A stretch of 36,246 nt of DNA from Clostridia bacterium (GTDB taxonomy: Bacteria > Bacillota > Clostridia > Oscillospirales > CAG-272), in contig JAFXJX010000015.1 in assembly GCA_017532025.1 (NCBI GenBank), positions 1-36,246 on the forward strand, read 5' to 3'. The translations under genes and the position numbers were made by a program. The notes under the pieces are model-generated. The model had not been told where the DNA came from, made no database searches, and saw only the letters and a program-made list of their open reading frames with translations. Each line of letters starts with the position of its first letter. The stretch's first letter is position 1. Below are positions 16,505-24,274 of the stretch, one piece after another.

Positions 16505-17188
16505 TTACACGTAAAATTCCTCGCCGGTGTCGAGGCAGAGGCAGGCGAGATCTTCGCCCTCGGCAACGCCGCAGTTGATGCCGATCTGACCGTTGCGGCG
16601 ATAGATTCTGCCGCGGTAGTCTTCGCTGTACATAAAGGTGGGCGTCTTACCGGTGACCAAAATTTTGTCATCGAAATATTCCCGCGAAAAATCCGGCTCG
16701 GCGGCAAGAAGCTCCTTGATGCTGTAGGAATCGAGCGATTTATTTTTCTCAAAATCGGGAAGTCCGCCGTGTACGAGCACGTAGTTTGTGCTGCCTGCTT
16801 TGATCTCGTCATATGCCACGAATTCATCGCGGATGAATTCAAGCACGTCGGTCTGCGCTTCTTCGTCAAGCGCGCGGAATTCAGTGACGGTGGTCATGCC
16901 GCCCTCGGAGAGCCATTTGGCAAAGGTTGCGCGGAAGGCGGGGTCGTTTTTCGCTTTCTCGCTATTCATTTTTGAAAGCATTCGCAGTGCTCTGTAATCG
17001 CATTCGCCGATGATGGGGAAAATATTGCAGCGCATTAAGGCATCTTGCATGATGGCAAAGGGGGCAGGACCTTTATCGCAGACGTTGCCGAGCAAAAACA
17101 GGCTGTCGGAGTCTTTTAACTTGATGGTTTTTAACATTTCTTTGTATTTTTCAAAATGACCGTGCAGGTCGCTCATGACGTAATTCAT
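16505..17188 (-). CDS. Degenerate PPP-type metallophosphatase-fold protein
   Basis: 227 residues from ATG 17188 with GGAGG 7 nt upstream; the 12 codons upstream in frame are not needed. It aligns by eye along its length with bacterial PPP-family serine/threonine phosphatases: SDLHG (6-10), then GNVCDKGPAPF where active enzymes have GDxxDRG, GECD (61-64) where GNHE is expected, VHGGLP (H140), and TGKTPT where TGHTPT is expected (K181). Thus the bridging Asp, the Asn-His of motif III and the motif V His are all replaced, while DxH and VHGG remain. It is probably unable to bind two metals normally: a pseudophosphatase, or an enzyme with altered chemistry. It is a single gene between terminators. 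Confidence 0.8.
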   Translation of the reverse strand: MNYVMSDLHGHFEKYKEMLKTIKLKDSDSLFLLGNVCDKGPAPFAIMQDALMRCNIFPIIGECDYRALRMLSKMNSEKAKNDPAFRATFAKWLSEGGMTTVTEFRALDEEAQTDVLEFIRDEFVAYDEIKAGSTNYVLVHGGLPDFEKNKSLDSYSIKELLAAEPDFSREYFDDKILVTGKTPTFMYSEDYRGRIYRRNGQIGINCGVAEGEDLACLCLDTGEEFYV

Positions 17189-17272
17189 ATGATTCCTCCC
17201 AAAGGTGAAATTTCTTACTATCATATTTTACCATAGCTTTCGCTCTTAAACAATAGTTTTTTTGAAATTTCA

Positions 17273-17301
17273 TTGCAATTTATGCGAAGTTGTGATAGAA
17301 T
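17273..17301 (+). promoter_or_regulatory. Promoter for thiI-ptp
   Basis: TTGCAA (17273-17278), 17 bp, TAGAAT (17296-17301), preceded by TGTGA. Confidence 0.7.
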
Positions 17302-17349
17302 AAGGGCGGCTTATGATTAAGGATATGATTTTTGAAAAGAGGAGTCAAA

Positions 17350-18525
17350 ATGAGAGAAGTTATTTTGTGTAAGTACGGCGAGATCGTGCTGAAGGGCTTG
17401 AACAAGAACTATTTTGAATCGACCATAGTGTCTGCCGTGAAGAGAAGAATGGCAGGTCTTGGCAACTGTGACATTCACTACGGTCAGTCTGTTTTGTATA
17501 TTGAACCGCTTGACGACGATTTTGCGTTTGAAGAAGCGCTTCGCCGTGTGAAGTGCGTGTTTGGTATTGTCAATGTCATCCGCGCGGCATCTTGCGAAAA
17601 GACGCTGGATGCGATTCTGGCTACAGCCAAAGAATACCTCCCCGATTATCTGCGCGGTGCAAAAAGCTTTAAGGTGACGGGCAAGCGTGCTGACAAGCGT
17701 TTTCCCATGACATCCCCCGAGATTTCCGCCGAGGTGGGCGGCGCCATCCTTTCGGTGATGCCTAAAATTGACGTGGATCTGTACAATCCCGAAAAGCTCG
17801 TCCATGTGGAGATCCGTGAAAACGCCGCCTTTTTGCACGCCGATGATTCGCGCGGTGCGGGCGGTATCCCCTCCGGCACAAGCGGACGCGCACTGCTTTT
17901 ACTTTCGGGCGGTATCGACAGCCCTGTGGCAGGCTATATGGTGGCTAAGCGCGGTGCGGTGATCGAAGCGCTTCACTTTGAAAGCTTCCCCTACACCAGC
18001 GAGCGCGCCAAGGAAAAGGTTTTGGAGCTTGCCCGTCTTGTGACCGAATACACAGGCAAGATGAACGTTCACGTCATTTCGCTTACCAAGATTCAGGAAG
18101 AATTAAAAAAGAGCATCAACGAAGAATATTTCACCCTGCTTCTGCGCCGTTCGATGATGCGTCTTGCCGAACGCGTGGCCAAGAAGCATCACTGCGAAGC
18201 ACTTGTGACGGGCGAAAGCCTCGGTCAGGTGGCAAGCCAGACCATGCAGGCGCTTGGCGTGACTGACAGCGTGGTGAATATGCCTGTCTTCCGTCCCTGC
18301 ATCGGTATGGACAAAGAGGAAATTATCACGATTGCGCGTAAGATCAACACCTTTGAGACCTCGATTTTGCCCTATGAGGATTGCTGTACCGTCTTTACGC
18401 CCAAGCATCCGAAGACTCGCCCTGCGCTCGACAAGGTGATTGCCGAGGAAAAGAAGCTGGATATGGCCTCTCTTGAAGACGAAGCGTTTGCCGCCATTGA
18501 AGACATTGTGATCAAGACCTATTGA
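17350..18525 (+). CDS. thiI: tRNA 4-thiouridine synthase ThiI (no rhodanese domain)
   Basis: 391 residues from ATG 17350 with AGAGGAG upstream; a TTG six codons earlier is possible but less likely. The N-terminal ferredoxin-like/THUMP region (about 1-165) starts REVILCKYGEIVLKGLNK; the PP-loop LSGGIDSPVAGYMVAKRG begins at 185. VTGESLGQVASQTMQAL and EDCCTVFTPKHPKTRP follow. The enzyme adenylates U8 of tRNA and transfers sulfur to make s4U, and also serves thiamin thiazole synthesis. The C-terminal rhodanese domain of the E. coli form is absent, as in Bacillus, so the sulfur must come from a dedicated cysteine desulfurase; none is adjacent. It is co-transcribed with ptp 1 nt downstream. Confidence 0.95.
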   Translation: MREVILCKYGEIVLKGLNKNYFESTIVSAVKRRMAGLGNCDIHYGQSVLYIEPLDDDFAFEEALRRVKCVFGIVNVIRAASCEKTLDAILATAKEYLPDYLRGAKSFKVTGKRADKRFPMTSPEISAEVGGAILSVMPKIDVDLYNPEKLVHVEIRENAAFLHADDSRGAGGIPSGTSGRALLLLSGGIDSPVAGYMVAKRGAVIEALHFESFPYTSERAKEKVLELARLVTEYTGKMNVHVISLTKIQEELKKSINEEYFTLLLRRSMMRLAERVAKKHHCEALVTGESLGQVASQTMQALGVTDSVVNMPVFRPCIGMDKEEIITIARKINTFETSILPYEDCCTVFTPKHPKTRPALDKVIAEEKKLDMASLEDEAFAAIEDIVIKTY

Positions 18526-18526
18526 T

Positions 18527-19006
18527 ATGATTAAAGTTTTATTTATCTGTCACGGCAACATTTGCCGCTCGCCGATGGCGGAGTTTATATTCAAGTCAAT
18601 TGTGAAAAAAGCGGGCAGGGAAAAGGAGTTTGTGATTGCCTCTGCCGCCACGAGCAGTGAAGAAATCTGGGGTGGGCTTGGCAATCCTGTCTATCCGCCT
18701 GCCAAAGCTGAGCTTCTGAAGCACGGGCTGACTTGCGAGGGCAAGCGCGCGGTACAGCTGCAAAAGACCGACTACCGCAAATACGATCTTCTGATCGGCA
18801 TGGACACGGTGAACATCAAAAACATTCTGCGCACGGTGGGTGGTGATCGCGAGGGCAAGGTGCATAAGCTCTTGTCTTTTGCGGGGCGTGATGCCGATGT
18901 TGCCGACCCGTGGTACAGCGATGCGTTTGACGTGGCGTATGCTGACATTGAAACAGGCTGCCTTGCGCTATGGCAATGGCTGGAAGAAAAGAATTTTATA
19001 CTATAA
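18527..19006 (+). CDS. Low-molecular-weight protein-tyrosine phosphatase
   Basis: 159 residues; ATG 18527 begins 1 nt after the thiI stop. The catalytic P-loop CHGNICRSPMAE has C8 and R14 (C-x5-R-S); the general acid is in DPWY near residue 127. The length is that of the family (150-160). It dephosphorylates phosphotyrosine (or sometimes phosphoarginine/arsenate substrates) in the cytoplasm. His replaces the common Leu after the catalytic Cys. No tyrosine kinase or capsule genes are nearby, so the client is unknown. Coupling with thiI suggests only co-expression. Confidence 0.92.
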   Translation: MIKVLFICHGNICRSPMAEFIFKSIVKKAGREKEFVIASAATSSEEIWGGLGNPVYPPAKAELLKHGLTCEGKRAVQLQKTDYRKYDLLIGMDTVNIKNILRTVGGDREGKVHKLLSFAGRDADVADPWYSDAFDVAYADIETGCLALWQWLEEKNFIL

Positions 19007-19042
19007 GCGTTTAGAAAAGAATTTTTATTTTTGAAAAAGTAC

Positions 19043-19070
19043 TTGACAAATTTGTTTTTTGTGATAGAAT
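19043..19070 (+). promoter_or_regulatory. Promoter for the glycine riboswitch/AGCS transcript
   Basis: TTGACA (19043-19048), 16 bp, TAGAAT (19065-19070), preceded by TGTGA. Transcription would start just before the riboswitch. Confidence 0.75.
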
Positions 19071-19089
19071 ACATACATATTTCCGTTGA

Positions 19090-19215
19090 AACTTTTGGAA
19101 TCCTATGGAAACCGAAAGCGGAGGATCCTCTGGAGAAGCTCCTAACAAGAGTGCCGAAGGTGAAAGGCGAAAGCTGAATCTCTCAGGCAAAAGGACAGAG
19201 TGGAAAATGAAAACC
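19090..19215 (+). ncRNA. Glycine riboswitch (one canonical aptamer)
   Basis: The conserved aptamer core is clear: CTCTGGAGAAG (about 19129-19139), GTGCCGAAGG, then CTCTCAGGCAAAAGGACAGAG (19180-19200, split here: CTCTCAGGCAAAAGG then ACAGAG). Only one complete aptamer is seen. The upstream 19095-19128 segment can pair on itself (AATCCT with AGGATC) and may be the ghost-aptamer partner typical of singlet glycine riboswitches. It is followed by a terminator hairpin at 19243, so transcription control is expected. It precedes an amino acid:sodium symporter, arguing that glycine (or alanine) is the cargo. Confidence 0.92.
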
Positions 19216-19242
19216 CGTTGGGTGTGACTTTTTCAACTGTAG

Positions 19243-19267
19243 GGGCTGCTGTTAAGCAGCCCTTTTT
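19243..19267 (+). terminator. Riboswitch expression-platform terminator
   Basis: GGGCTGCT/AGCAGCCC with a GTTA loop and TTTTT, 61 nt before the transporter start. Confidence 0.85.
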
Positions 19268-19327
19268 GTTTTAGAATTCTGATTTGGTTTTGGCGGAAGT
19301 TCTACTTATGTGAAGGGATACAAAACT

Positions 19328-20716
19328 ATGGATTTCTTACTTAAAATCGTACAAAACATCAACCTCTATCTGTCAGACTACATTTTATTGATCTTGTTGC
19401 TTGGTGTGGGTATTTATTTTACCGTTCGTACCCGATTTGTGCAGTTGCGTTGCTTCGGCGAAGGATTTCGCGCTGTGTTTGGACGTTCCTCGAAAGATAA
19501 AAAAGGAGGTATCAGTTCCTTTCAGGCTTTGACAACGGCGATAGCGGCGCAGGTTGGTACCGGTAACATCGTGGGCGCTTGCGGCGCGATTCTGATCGGC
19601 GGTCCCGGCGCGATTTTTTGGATGTGGATCATTGCCTTCTTTGGTATGGCAACGATTTATGCCGAAGCGGTTCTCGCGCAAAAAACACGCGTGGTGGACA
19701 AGGACGGCAACGTTCTCGGTGGACCTGTTTATTATATCCGTCAGGCGTTCAAAGGACGTTTTGGTAAAATTCTTGCCGGCTTTTTCTCGGTAGCGACCAT
19801 TCTGGCGCTTGGCTTTATGGGTGCTATGGTGCAGTCCAATTCGATTGGCTCTACCACCGAGAAGGCATTTGGCATCCCCGCTTGGGGTATTGGTATTGGC
19901 GTTGCGGTGATCACCGGTATTATTTTGCTTGGCGGCGTGAAGCGTATTGCCACCGTGACTGAAAAGTTAGTTCCGATCATGGCAATTCTGTATCTTGTGG
20001 GCGGTCTTGTTCTGCTTGGATTCCGTTTTCGCTATATTCCCGAAACCTTTGGTATGATCTTCCGTTATGCCTTTATGCCTCACGCCATTGTGGGCGGCGG
20101 TATTGGCTATGCTTTGAAAACTGCCATCAGCCAAGGCGCAAAGCGCGGACTTTTCTCGAACGAAGCCGGTATGGGTTCAACCCCTCACGCGCACGCGCTG
20201 GCTAATGTCAAGAATCCGCACGAGCAGGGTGTTGCGGCTATGATCGGTGTGTTTATCGATACCTTTGTGGTTCTGACCATGACAGCCTTGATCGTGATCT
20301 CCACACTGTATGCCGGAAACGGTGTGCTGGCATCCGGTGCGGCAGAGGGTATTGATAAGGCGAACATGGCGCAGGTTGCTTTTTCGAGCGTTTGGGGTAA
20401 TAGCATCGGTAGTGCATTTGTGGCAATTTGCCTGTTCTTCTTTGCTTTTTCTACCATTCTTGGTTGGAATCTGTTTGGCAAAATCAACGTGGAATACCTC
20501 TTTGGCAAAAAAGCTGTGCCGATTTATTCGGTGATTGCTCTTGTTTTTGTGGTGCTTGGTTCTTTCCTTTCCAACGATTTGGTATGGGAATTGGCCGATA
20601 TGTTCAATCAGTTGATGGTGCTTCCCAACGTGATTGCGCTCGTTGCGCTTTCAGGTATTGTGGTACGTTCCGCCAAACAGAAAGGGAAGGATGGACTACC
20701 CACTGAAAAAGAATAA
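19328..20716 (+). CDS. Alanine/glycine:sodium symporter (AGCS family)
   Basis: 462 residues from ATG 19328 (GAAGGGA 9 nt upstream). The AGCS signature is strong: ISSFQALTTAIAAQVGTGN followed by IVGACGAILIGGPGAIFW, and GLFSNEAGMGSTPHAHA. About eleven hydrophobic segments span the protein, starting with YILLILLLGVGIYFTVRT. Members co-transport D/L-alanine or glycine with Na+ across the cytoplasmic membrane. The upstream glycine riboswitch with its terminator indicates glycine-responsive expression. It is a single gene, ended by a bidirectional terminator. Substrate choice between glycine and alanine cannot be read from sequence alone. Confidence 0.95.
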   Translation: MDFLLKIVQNINLYLSDYILLILLLGVGIYFTVRTRFVQLRCFGEGFRAVFGRSSKDKKGGISSFQALTTAIAAQVGTGNIVGACGAILIGGPGAIFWMWIIAFFGMATIYAEAVLAQKTRVVDKDGNVLGGPVYYIRQAFKGRFGKILAGFFSVATILALGFMGAMVQSNSIGSTTEKAFGIPAWGIGIGVAVITGIILLGGVKRIATVTEKLVPIMAILYLVGGLVLLGFRFRYIPETFGMIFRYAFMPHAIVGGGIGYALKTAISQGAKRGLFSNEAGMGSTPHAHALANVKNPHEQGVAAMIGVFIDTFVVLTMTALIVISTLYAGNGVLASGAAEGIDKANMAQVAFSSVWGNSIGSAFVAICLFFFAFSTILGWNLFGKINVEYLFGKKAVPIYSVIALVFVVLGSFLSNDLVWELADMFNQLMVLPNVIALVALSGIVVRSAKQKGKDGLPTEKE

Positions 20717-20718
20717 AC

Positions 20719-20752
20719 AAAAACGTCTGCATGACACCATGCAGACGTTTTT
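20719..20752. terminator. Bidirectional terminator between AGCS and rhamnosidase genes
   Basis: AAAAACGTCTGCATG/CATGCAGACGTTTTT, a perfect 15-bp stem with an ACAC loop between convergent genes. Confidence 0.9.
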
Positions 20753-20754
20753 AT

Positions 20755-23406
20755 TTACTTGCAAATAATCTCGTAACTTCCCGAGGAGAGGGTGATGCTG
20801 TCGGTTGTAATCGCTTCGCTGTTGACGGTGGCGGTATTCAGCGGGAAGATCACGGTGGCAGTGGACCCGAAGGGTACGGTGACCTTCATGGTGACGCTGC
20901 CGTCTTCTGCTTTCGTCCAGGAGCTTTCCGCTTCACCTCTGACGGTGTTCAGCTTGCAGGTGACGTAGGTGAGGTCGCCAAGAATGTGTGGCTGAATCGT
21001 AAAGCTTTCATAGCCGTTCTTGGGGTTACGAATGCCTGCAAGGTGCGAATAGAACCATTCTTCGTATGTGCCGAGAAAGTAGTGGTCAACCGAGCGTGAG
21101 GTAAGCTCCCACATTTCCCACAGTGAGGTGGCACCGTTTTCGATCATAAAGCCCCACGAGGGGTAGGTGGTCTGTGTAGCGATCTTATACGCAAGGTCGG
21201 CGTAGCCGAGGTCGGAAAGCACAGGCAGAATGAACTTAGCGCCCACGCAACCGGTATCGAGATGGTTGCCCTTTGCCTTGATATCGGCAATCAGGCTTGC
21301 CAAGACTCTATCCTTGTATTCATCGGGAACAAGACTGACGGCAAGGGGAAGAATCTGCGAGGTCTGGCGGAATCTTGTGCGTGTGCCGTACTGTGTCCAA
21401 ACGGTAGTTTGGTAATAGCCGCCCTCTTCGACATAGAACTTCTTGTTGAAGCCTTCATAGATCTTTTCCATATAGCCGCGGAAGGTTTGGGCATCTTCGG
21501 TCTTGCCGAGTAAGTCAGCCATATTGGCAAGCTTATCATACATGAGATACAGCATGGCTGTACCTACGATACCTGAGCCCTCGGAGGGCGATTCGGTATA
21601 AGGGGCGTTGGGGTTGTTTCCCATGGGGGAGACCCAGTCACCAAGCTGTCCGTCGGCGCACACCCATCCATTCCCCATCAGTTTGCGCGAGGTATTGACG
21701 GCGAATTTTTTCATGGTGTCGTACTGCTCTTTGACGTAATCGAGCGAGCCGTAAACATCGTACATTTCGGCGACGGCAAGGATATAGACCGAGCTCCACA
21801 CAAAGTGATCGCTGATGTTCCAGCCTGCGGTGGGTACCATGGGCGGCACAAGTCCGTATTGCTCAAAGCAAGACTCCATGATCTCCACGAAGTTTTCACT
21901 CATCAGACGCATATCGTAGTTGTAAGTCATCGAGGTCATGCCGACGTTGAAGTCACCAAGCCATCCGTTCTTTTCCCACACGGGGGTATCGGTGGGCTTG
22001 CCTTGGAGGTTATTTAAGACGGTGGTCAGCATCATCTGATGCAGATCGTTGATGAGTTTGTTGGACGATTCGAATTGCCCCGTGGTTTCCACATCGTTGC
22101 GGATACGGTAAATGACGATATCATCAGCGGTGAGTTCACCGGGGTAGTTGAAAATCTGAATGTAAGCAAAGCCTTTGTAGCTGAACTTCGGCTCAAACAC
22201 CTCACAAGCTTCGCCTTTGGCGGTGTATTTGTCGGTCATGATGTAGGTTTCGCGCCACCAGTTGCCATTGACACCGTCCTTGCCCATTTTCACGATTGAG
22301 CCGTCTTTGTTGATCTTTTCGGCATACTGTACGGTGATCGTTTCGCCTGCGGTGGCATTTTTGATGTTCAGCTTGATCCAGCCTGCCACCATTTCGGGGC
22401 AATAGACAACGTACGAGCCGTCGCGCAGTTTTTTGATTTCGGTGGCTTTGAAGCTTTCTGCGCGGCGCACGGGTTCTTGTGTCTGGCATTCCAGCTTACC
22501 CTTGGGGGCGGTGGCTTTGATAGCTACCAACCATGCAGAGTCATCATAGCCTGCTTTGTCCCAACCTGTTTTTTCAAGTCTTGCATCGTAGTATTCGCCG
22601 TAATAGATGCTGTTAAAGGTGGTGGGGCCTTCGGTGGTGGCTTTCCAAGTGGTATCGGAAAGCAGAGTTTCACTTGTGCCGTCGGCGTATTTCACAATCA
22701 TGTAGAAGAGAAGCATGGGATCACGCTTCCATTCGGCAGAGCCCCAATTCCAAACGCCGCCTTCTTCCTTGAAAAAGCCGTTGCCGAGCTCCACCGCAAT
22801 GGCGTTGTTGCCTTTGGTCAAAAGCTCTGTGACGTCAAAGGTACGGTAAAGCACGGTTTTATTATATTGCGTGTTGCAGGGGTCAAGGAACGAGTCGTCG
22901 GCAAGGGTGCCGTTGACCCTAAGGAGCGAGTAGCCGATACCGCTCATATAGACGGTGGCTTCGGTGATGTTGGTCTTAGCGGTGAATTCTTTTCTGAGAA
23001 GGGTTGCCGCGCGATCACCTTTGGCGGGTGCTGTGATCCATTCACCTTGCCAAGAGTCGCCTGCAAAAATGCCTGTGCGCAGCTCGTTGATCTTACTTGC
23101 GGCGGTGTTGCCGTATGTATCCCATACGGTAACGGTCCAATAATAAGTCGAGGTAGAGGCAAGCTTTTCGCCGCCGTAGGTCACCGAGGTTGAGGCTGCG
23201 CTTTCCACCTTGCCGCTATCCCACACGTCGGCACTGCCTGATGTTGCTTTTTCTTTGGAAGAAAAGACTTTGATCTGATAGGCGCTTTGTGCGTTATTGT
23301 TGCGGCTGCTTGTGACTGTCCAGCCAAAAAAAGGAGTGGTATCAATACCAAGCGCAATCTCTGCCATATTGACAGTAGGCTTTGTGATCAAAAGGGTGTT
23401 GTTCAT
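20755..23406 (-). CDS. Alpha-L-rhamnosidase, GH78 family
   Basis: 883 residues from ATG 23406, AGGAG 5 nt upstream; a longer frame to 23499 exists but is low-complexity and overlaps a separate leader ORF. The N-terminal Fn3-like domain (YQIKVFSSKEKATSG...YYWTVTVWDTYGN) is followed by the rhamnosidase N domain (GYSLLRVNGTLADDSFLDP). The (alpha/alpha)6 catalytic domain carries TDTPVWEKNGWLGDFN near 472-487, the region holding the catalytic acids, and ends ENGATSLWEMWE; a C-terminal beta domain has SFTIQPHILGDL. There is no signal peptide, so it acts in the cytoplasm on imported rhamnosides from plant flavonoids or pectin. No transporter or rhamnose catabolic genes are adjacent. Confidence 0.93.
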   Translation of the reverse strand: MNNTLLITKPTVNMAEIALGIDTTPFFGWTVTSSRNNNAQSAYQIKVFSSKEKATSGSADVWDSGKVESAASTSVTYGGEKLASTSTYYWTVTVWDTYGNTAASKINELRTGIFAGDSWQGEWITAPAKGDRAATLLRKEFTAKTNITEATVYMSGIGYSLLRVNGTLADDSFLDPCNTQYNKTVLYRTFDVTELLTKGNNAIAVELGNGFFKEEGGVWNWGSAEWKRDPMLLFYMIVKYADGTSETLLSDTTWKATTEGPTTFNSIYYGEYYDARLEKTGWDKAGYDDSAWLVAIKATAPKGKLECQTQEPVRRAESFKATEIKKLRDGSYVVYCPEMVAGWIKLNIKNATAGETITVQYAEKINKDGSIVKMGKDGVNGNWWRETYIMTDKYTAKGEACEVFEPKFSYKGFAYIQIFNYPGELTADDIVIYRIRNDVETTGQFESSNKLINDLHQMMLTTVLNNLQGKPTDTPVWEKNGWLGDFNVGMTSMTYNYDMRLMSENFVEIMESCFEQYGLVPPMVPTAGWNISDHFVWSSVYILAVAEMYDVYGSLDYVKEQYDTMKKFAVNTSRKLMGNGWVCADGQLGDWVSPMGNNPNAPYTESPSEGSGIVGTAMLYLMYDKLANMADLLGKTEDAQTFRGYMEKIYEGFNKKFYVEEGGYYQTTVWTQYGTRTRFRQTSQILPLAVSLVPDEYKDRVLASLIADIKAKGNHLDTGCVGAKFILPVLSDLGYADLAYKIATQTTYPSWGFMIENGATSLWEMWELTSRSVDHYFLGTYEEWFYSHLAGIRNPKNGYESFTIQPHILGDLTYVTCKLNTVRGEAESSWTKAEDGSVTMKVTVPFGSTATVIFPLNTATVNSEAITTDSITLSSGSYEIICK

Positions 23407-23492
23407 ACGTTCTCCTGTGGTTTCGGGCGCTGTTGTTTTCGTTGTTGGTTTTGGGTACTGTGTTTTCGCATGCGCACGAGAGGTGTCTTCAT
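23403..23492 (-). CDS. Possible 29-residue leader peptide upstream of rhamnosidase
   Basis: ATG at 23492 lies 7 nt after a perfect AGGAGG. The ORF encodes MKTPLVRMRKHSTQNQQRKQ followed by a Gln/Arg/Lys-rich tail and ends in TGA overlapping the rhamnosidase ATG (ATGA). It is in a different frame from the rhamnosidase. It may be a coupled leader controlling initiation, or simply chance. The basic composition is unusual for this genome. It carries the best ribosome binding site in the transcript. Confidence 0.35.
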   Translation of the reverse strand: MKTPLVRMRKHSTQNQQRKQQRPKPQENV

Positions 23493-23520
23493 CGGGCATC
23501 CTCCTGACTTGGTTGAATCT

Positions 23521-23549
23521 ATTATATCACAATCAAAAAATTATGTTAA
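23521..23549 (-). promoter_or_regulatory. Promoter of the rhamnosidase gene
   Basis: Minus strand TTAACA (23549-23544), 17 bp, TATAAT (23526-23521) with TGTGA before the -10. Confidence 0.75.
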
Positions 23550-23627
23550 GAGGGTTTTTTGACGAATTTACGCTTTCTTTTTTGTCCTTTTTCACGAATT
23601 ACCTTGTGCGATTCCGTGCTTTTTGGA

Positions 23628-23656
23628 TTGGCAATCTCGGAACGGCAGAATAGAAT
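23628..23656 (+). promoter_or_regulatory. Promoter of the SOD gene
   Basis: TTGGCA (23628-23633), 17 bp, TAGAAT (23651-23656), 34 bp before the TTG start. Confidence 0.6.
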
Positions 23657-23689
23657 GGAAGGGATAAAAGACAGAAAGGGTGTGTTTTT

Positions 23690-24190
23690 TTGATCGGAAA
23701 TTCTTTGTTTTTGTCGCTTGGGACTTTGCTTCAATACCATCCGCAGGGATGGGCTGTGGTGAAGGGAAGTGTGAGCTATCCCGGCGTTTCGGGGCTTGTC
23801 CGTTTTTATCAAACGGCATTTGGTGTTCTGGTTGCCGCAGAATTCACAGGGCTTCCCGTGGCGGGCGGCGCTTGCCAAAATTCGTTTTTTGCCTTTCACA
23901 TTCACGAGGGAAGCTCTTGTACGGGGAACGAAAAAGACCCTTTTGCTAATGTAGGCTTACACTATAATCCGCAAAACTGTAAGCACCCTTACCACGCAGG
24001 GGATCTTGTGCCGCTCTTTGGCGCGGGGGGATACGCGTTTTCGGCATTTCTTACTGACAGATTTGAGGTGCGGGATGTGATTGGCAGAACGGTGGTTGTA
24101 CACCATTCGCTTGATGATTTTACAAGTCAGCCTGCCGGCAACGCGGGAGAGAAGATTGCTTGCGGTGTCATCATCGGCAGAGAACGGTGA
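23690..24190 (+). CDS. Cu/Zn-type superoxide dismutase family protein
   Basis: 166 residues beginning at a TTG (23690) after AGAAAGGG; no in-frame ATG precedes the domain. Metal-ligand pattern of the sodC family: H70 and H72 (FHIHEG), H91 (GLHYNP), H99, H102 and D105 (CKHPYHAGDL), and H138 or H139 (VVVHHS). The disulfide cysteines would be C77 and C158. SODs disproportionate superoxide. The conserved catalytic Arg before ACG is Lys155 (GEKIACGV). No lipoprotein or export signal is visible, so the product is probably cytoplasmic, unusual for Cu/Zn SOD, which is normally exported. It has its own promoter and the next gene also has one. Confidence 0.88.
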   Translation: MIGNSLFLSLGTLLQYHPQGWAVVKGSVSYPGVSGLVRFYQTAFGVLVAAEFTGLPVAGGACQNSFFAFHIHEGSSCTGNEKDPFANVGLHYNPQNCKHPYHAGDLVPLFGAGGYAFSAFLTDRFEVRDVIGRTVVVHHSLDDFTSQPAGNAGEKIACGVIIGRER

Positions 24191-24209
24191 TGATTTTTTT
24201 ATAAAACGG

Positions 24210-24238
24210 TTGAAATTTCCGATGCTTTTCGGTATAAT
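24210..24238 (+). promoter_or_regulatory. Promoter of the flavoprotein gene
   Basis: TTGAAA (24210-24215), 17 bp, TATAAT (24233-24238), 36 bp before the ATG. Confidence 0.75.
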
Positions 24239-24274
24239 GAAAGGGAAGATAACCGATAGCAAGGAGAAATTGGT

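Noticed and set aside
23407..23499. Longer N-terminus for the rhamnosidase (31 extra residues from 23499)
   Set aside because: The ATG at 23499 directly abuts AGGAGG with no spacing, the segment is low-complexity, and a better placed ATG with AGGAG exists at 23406.
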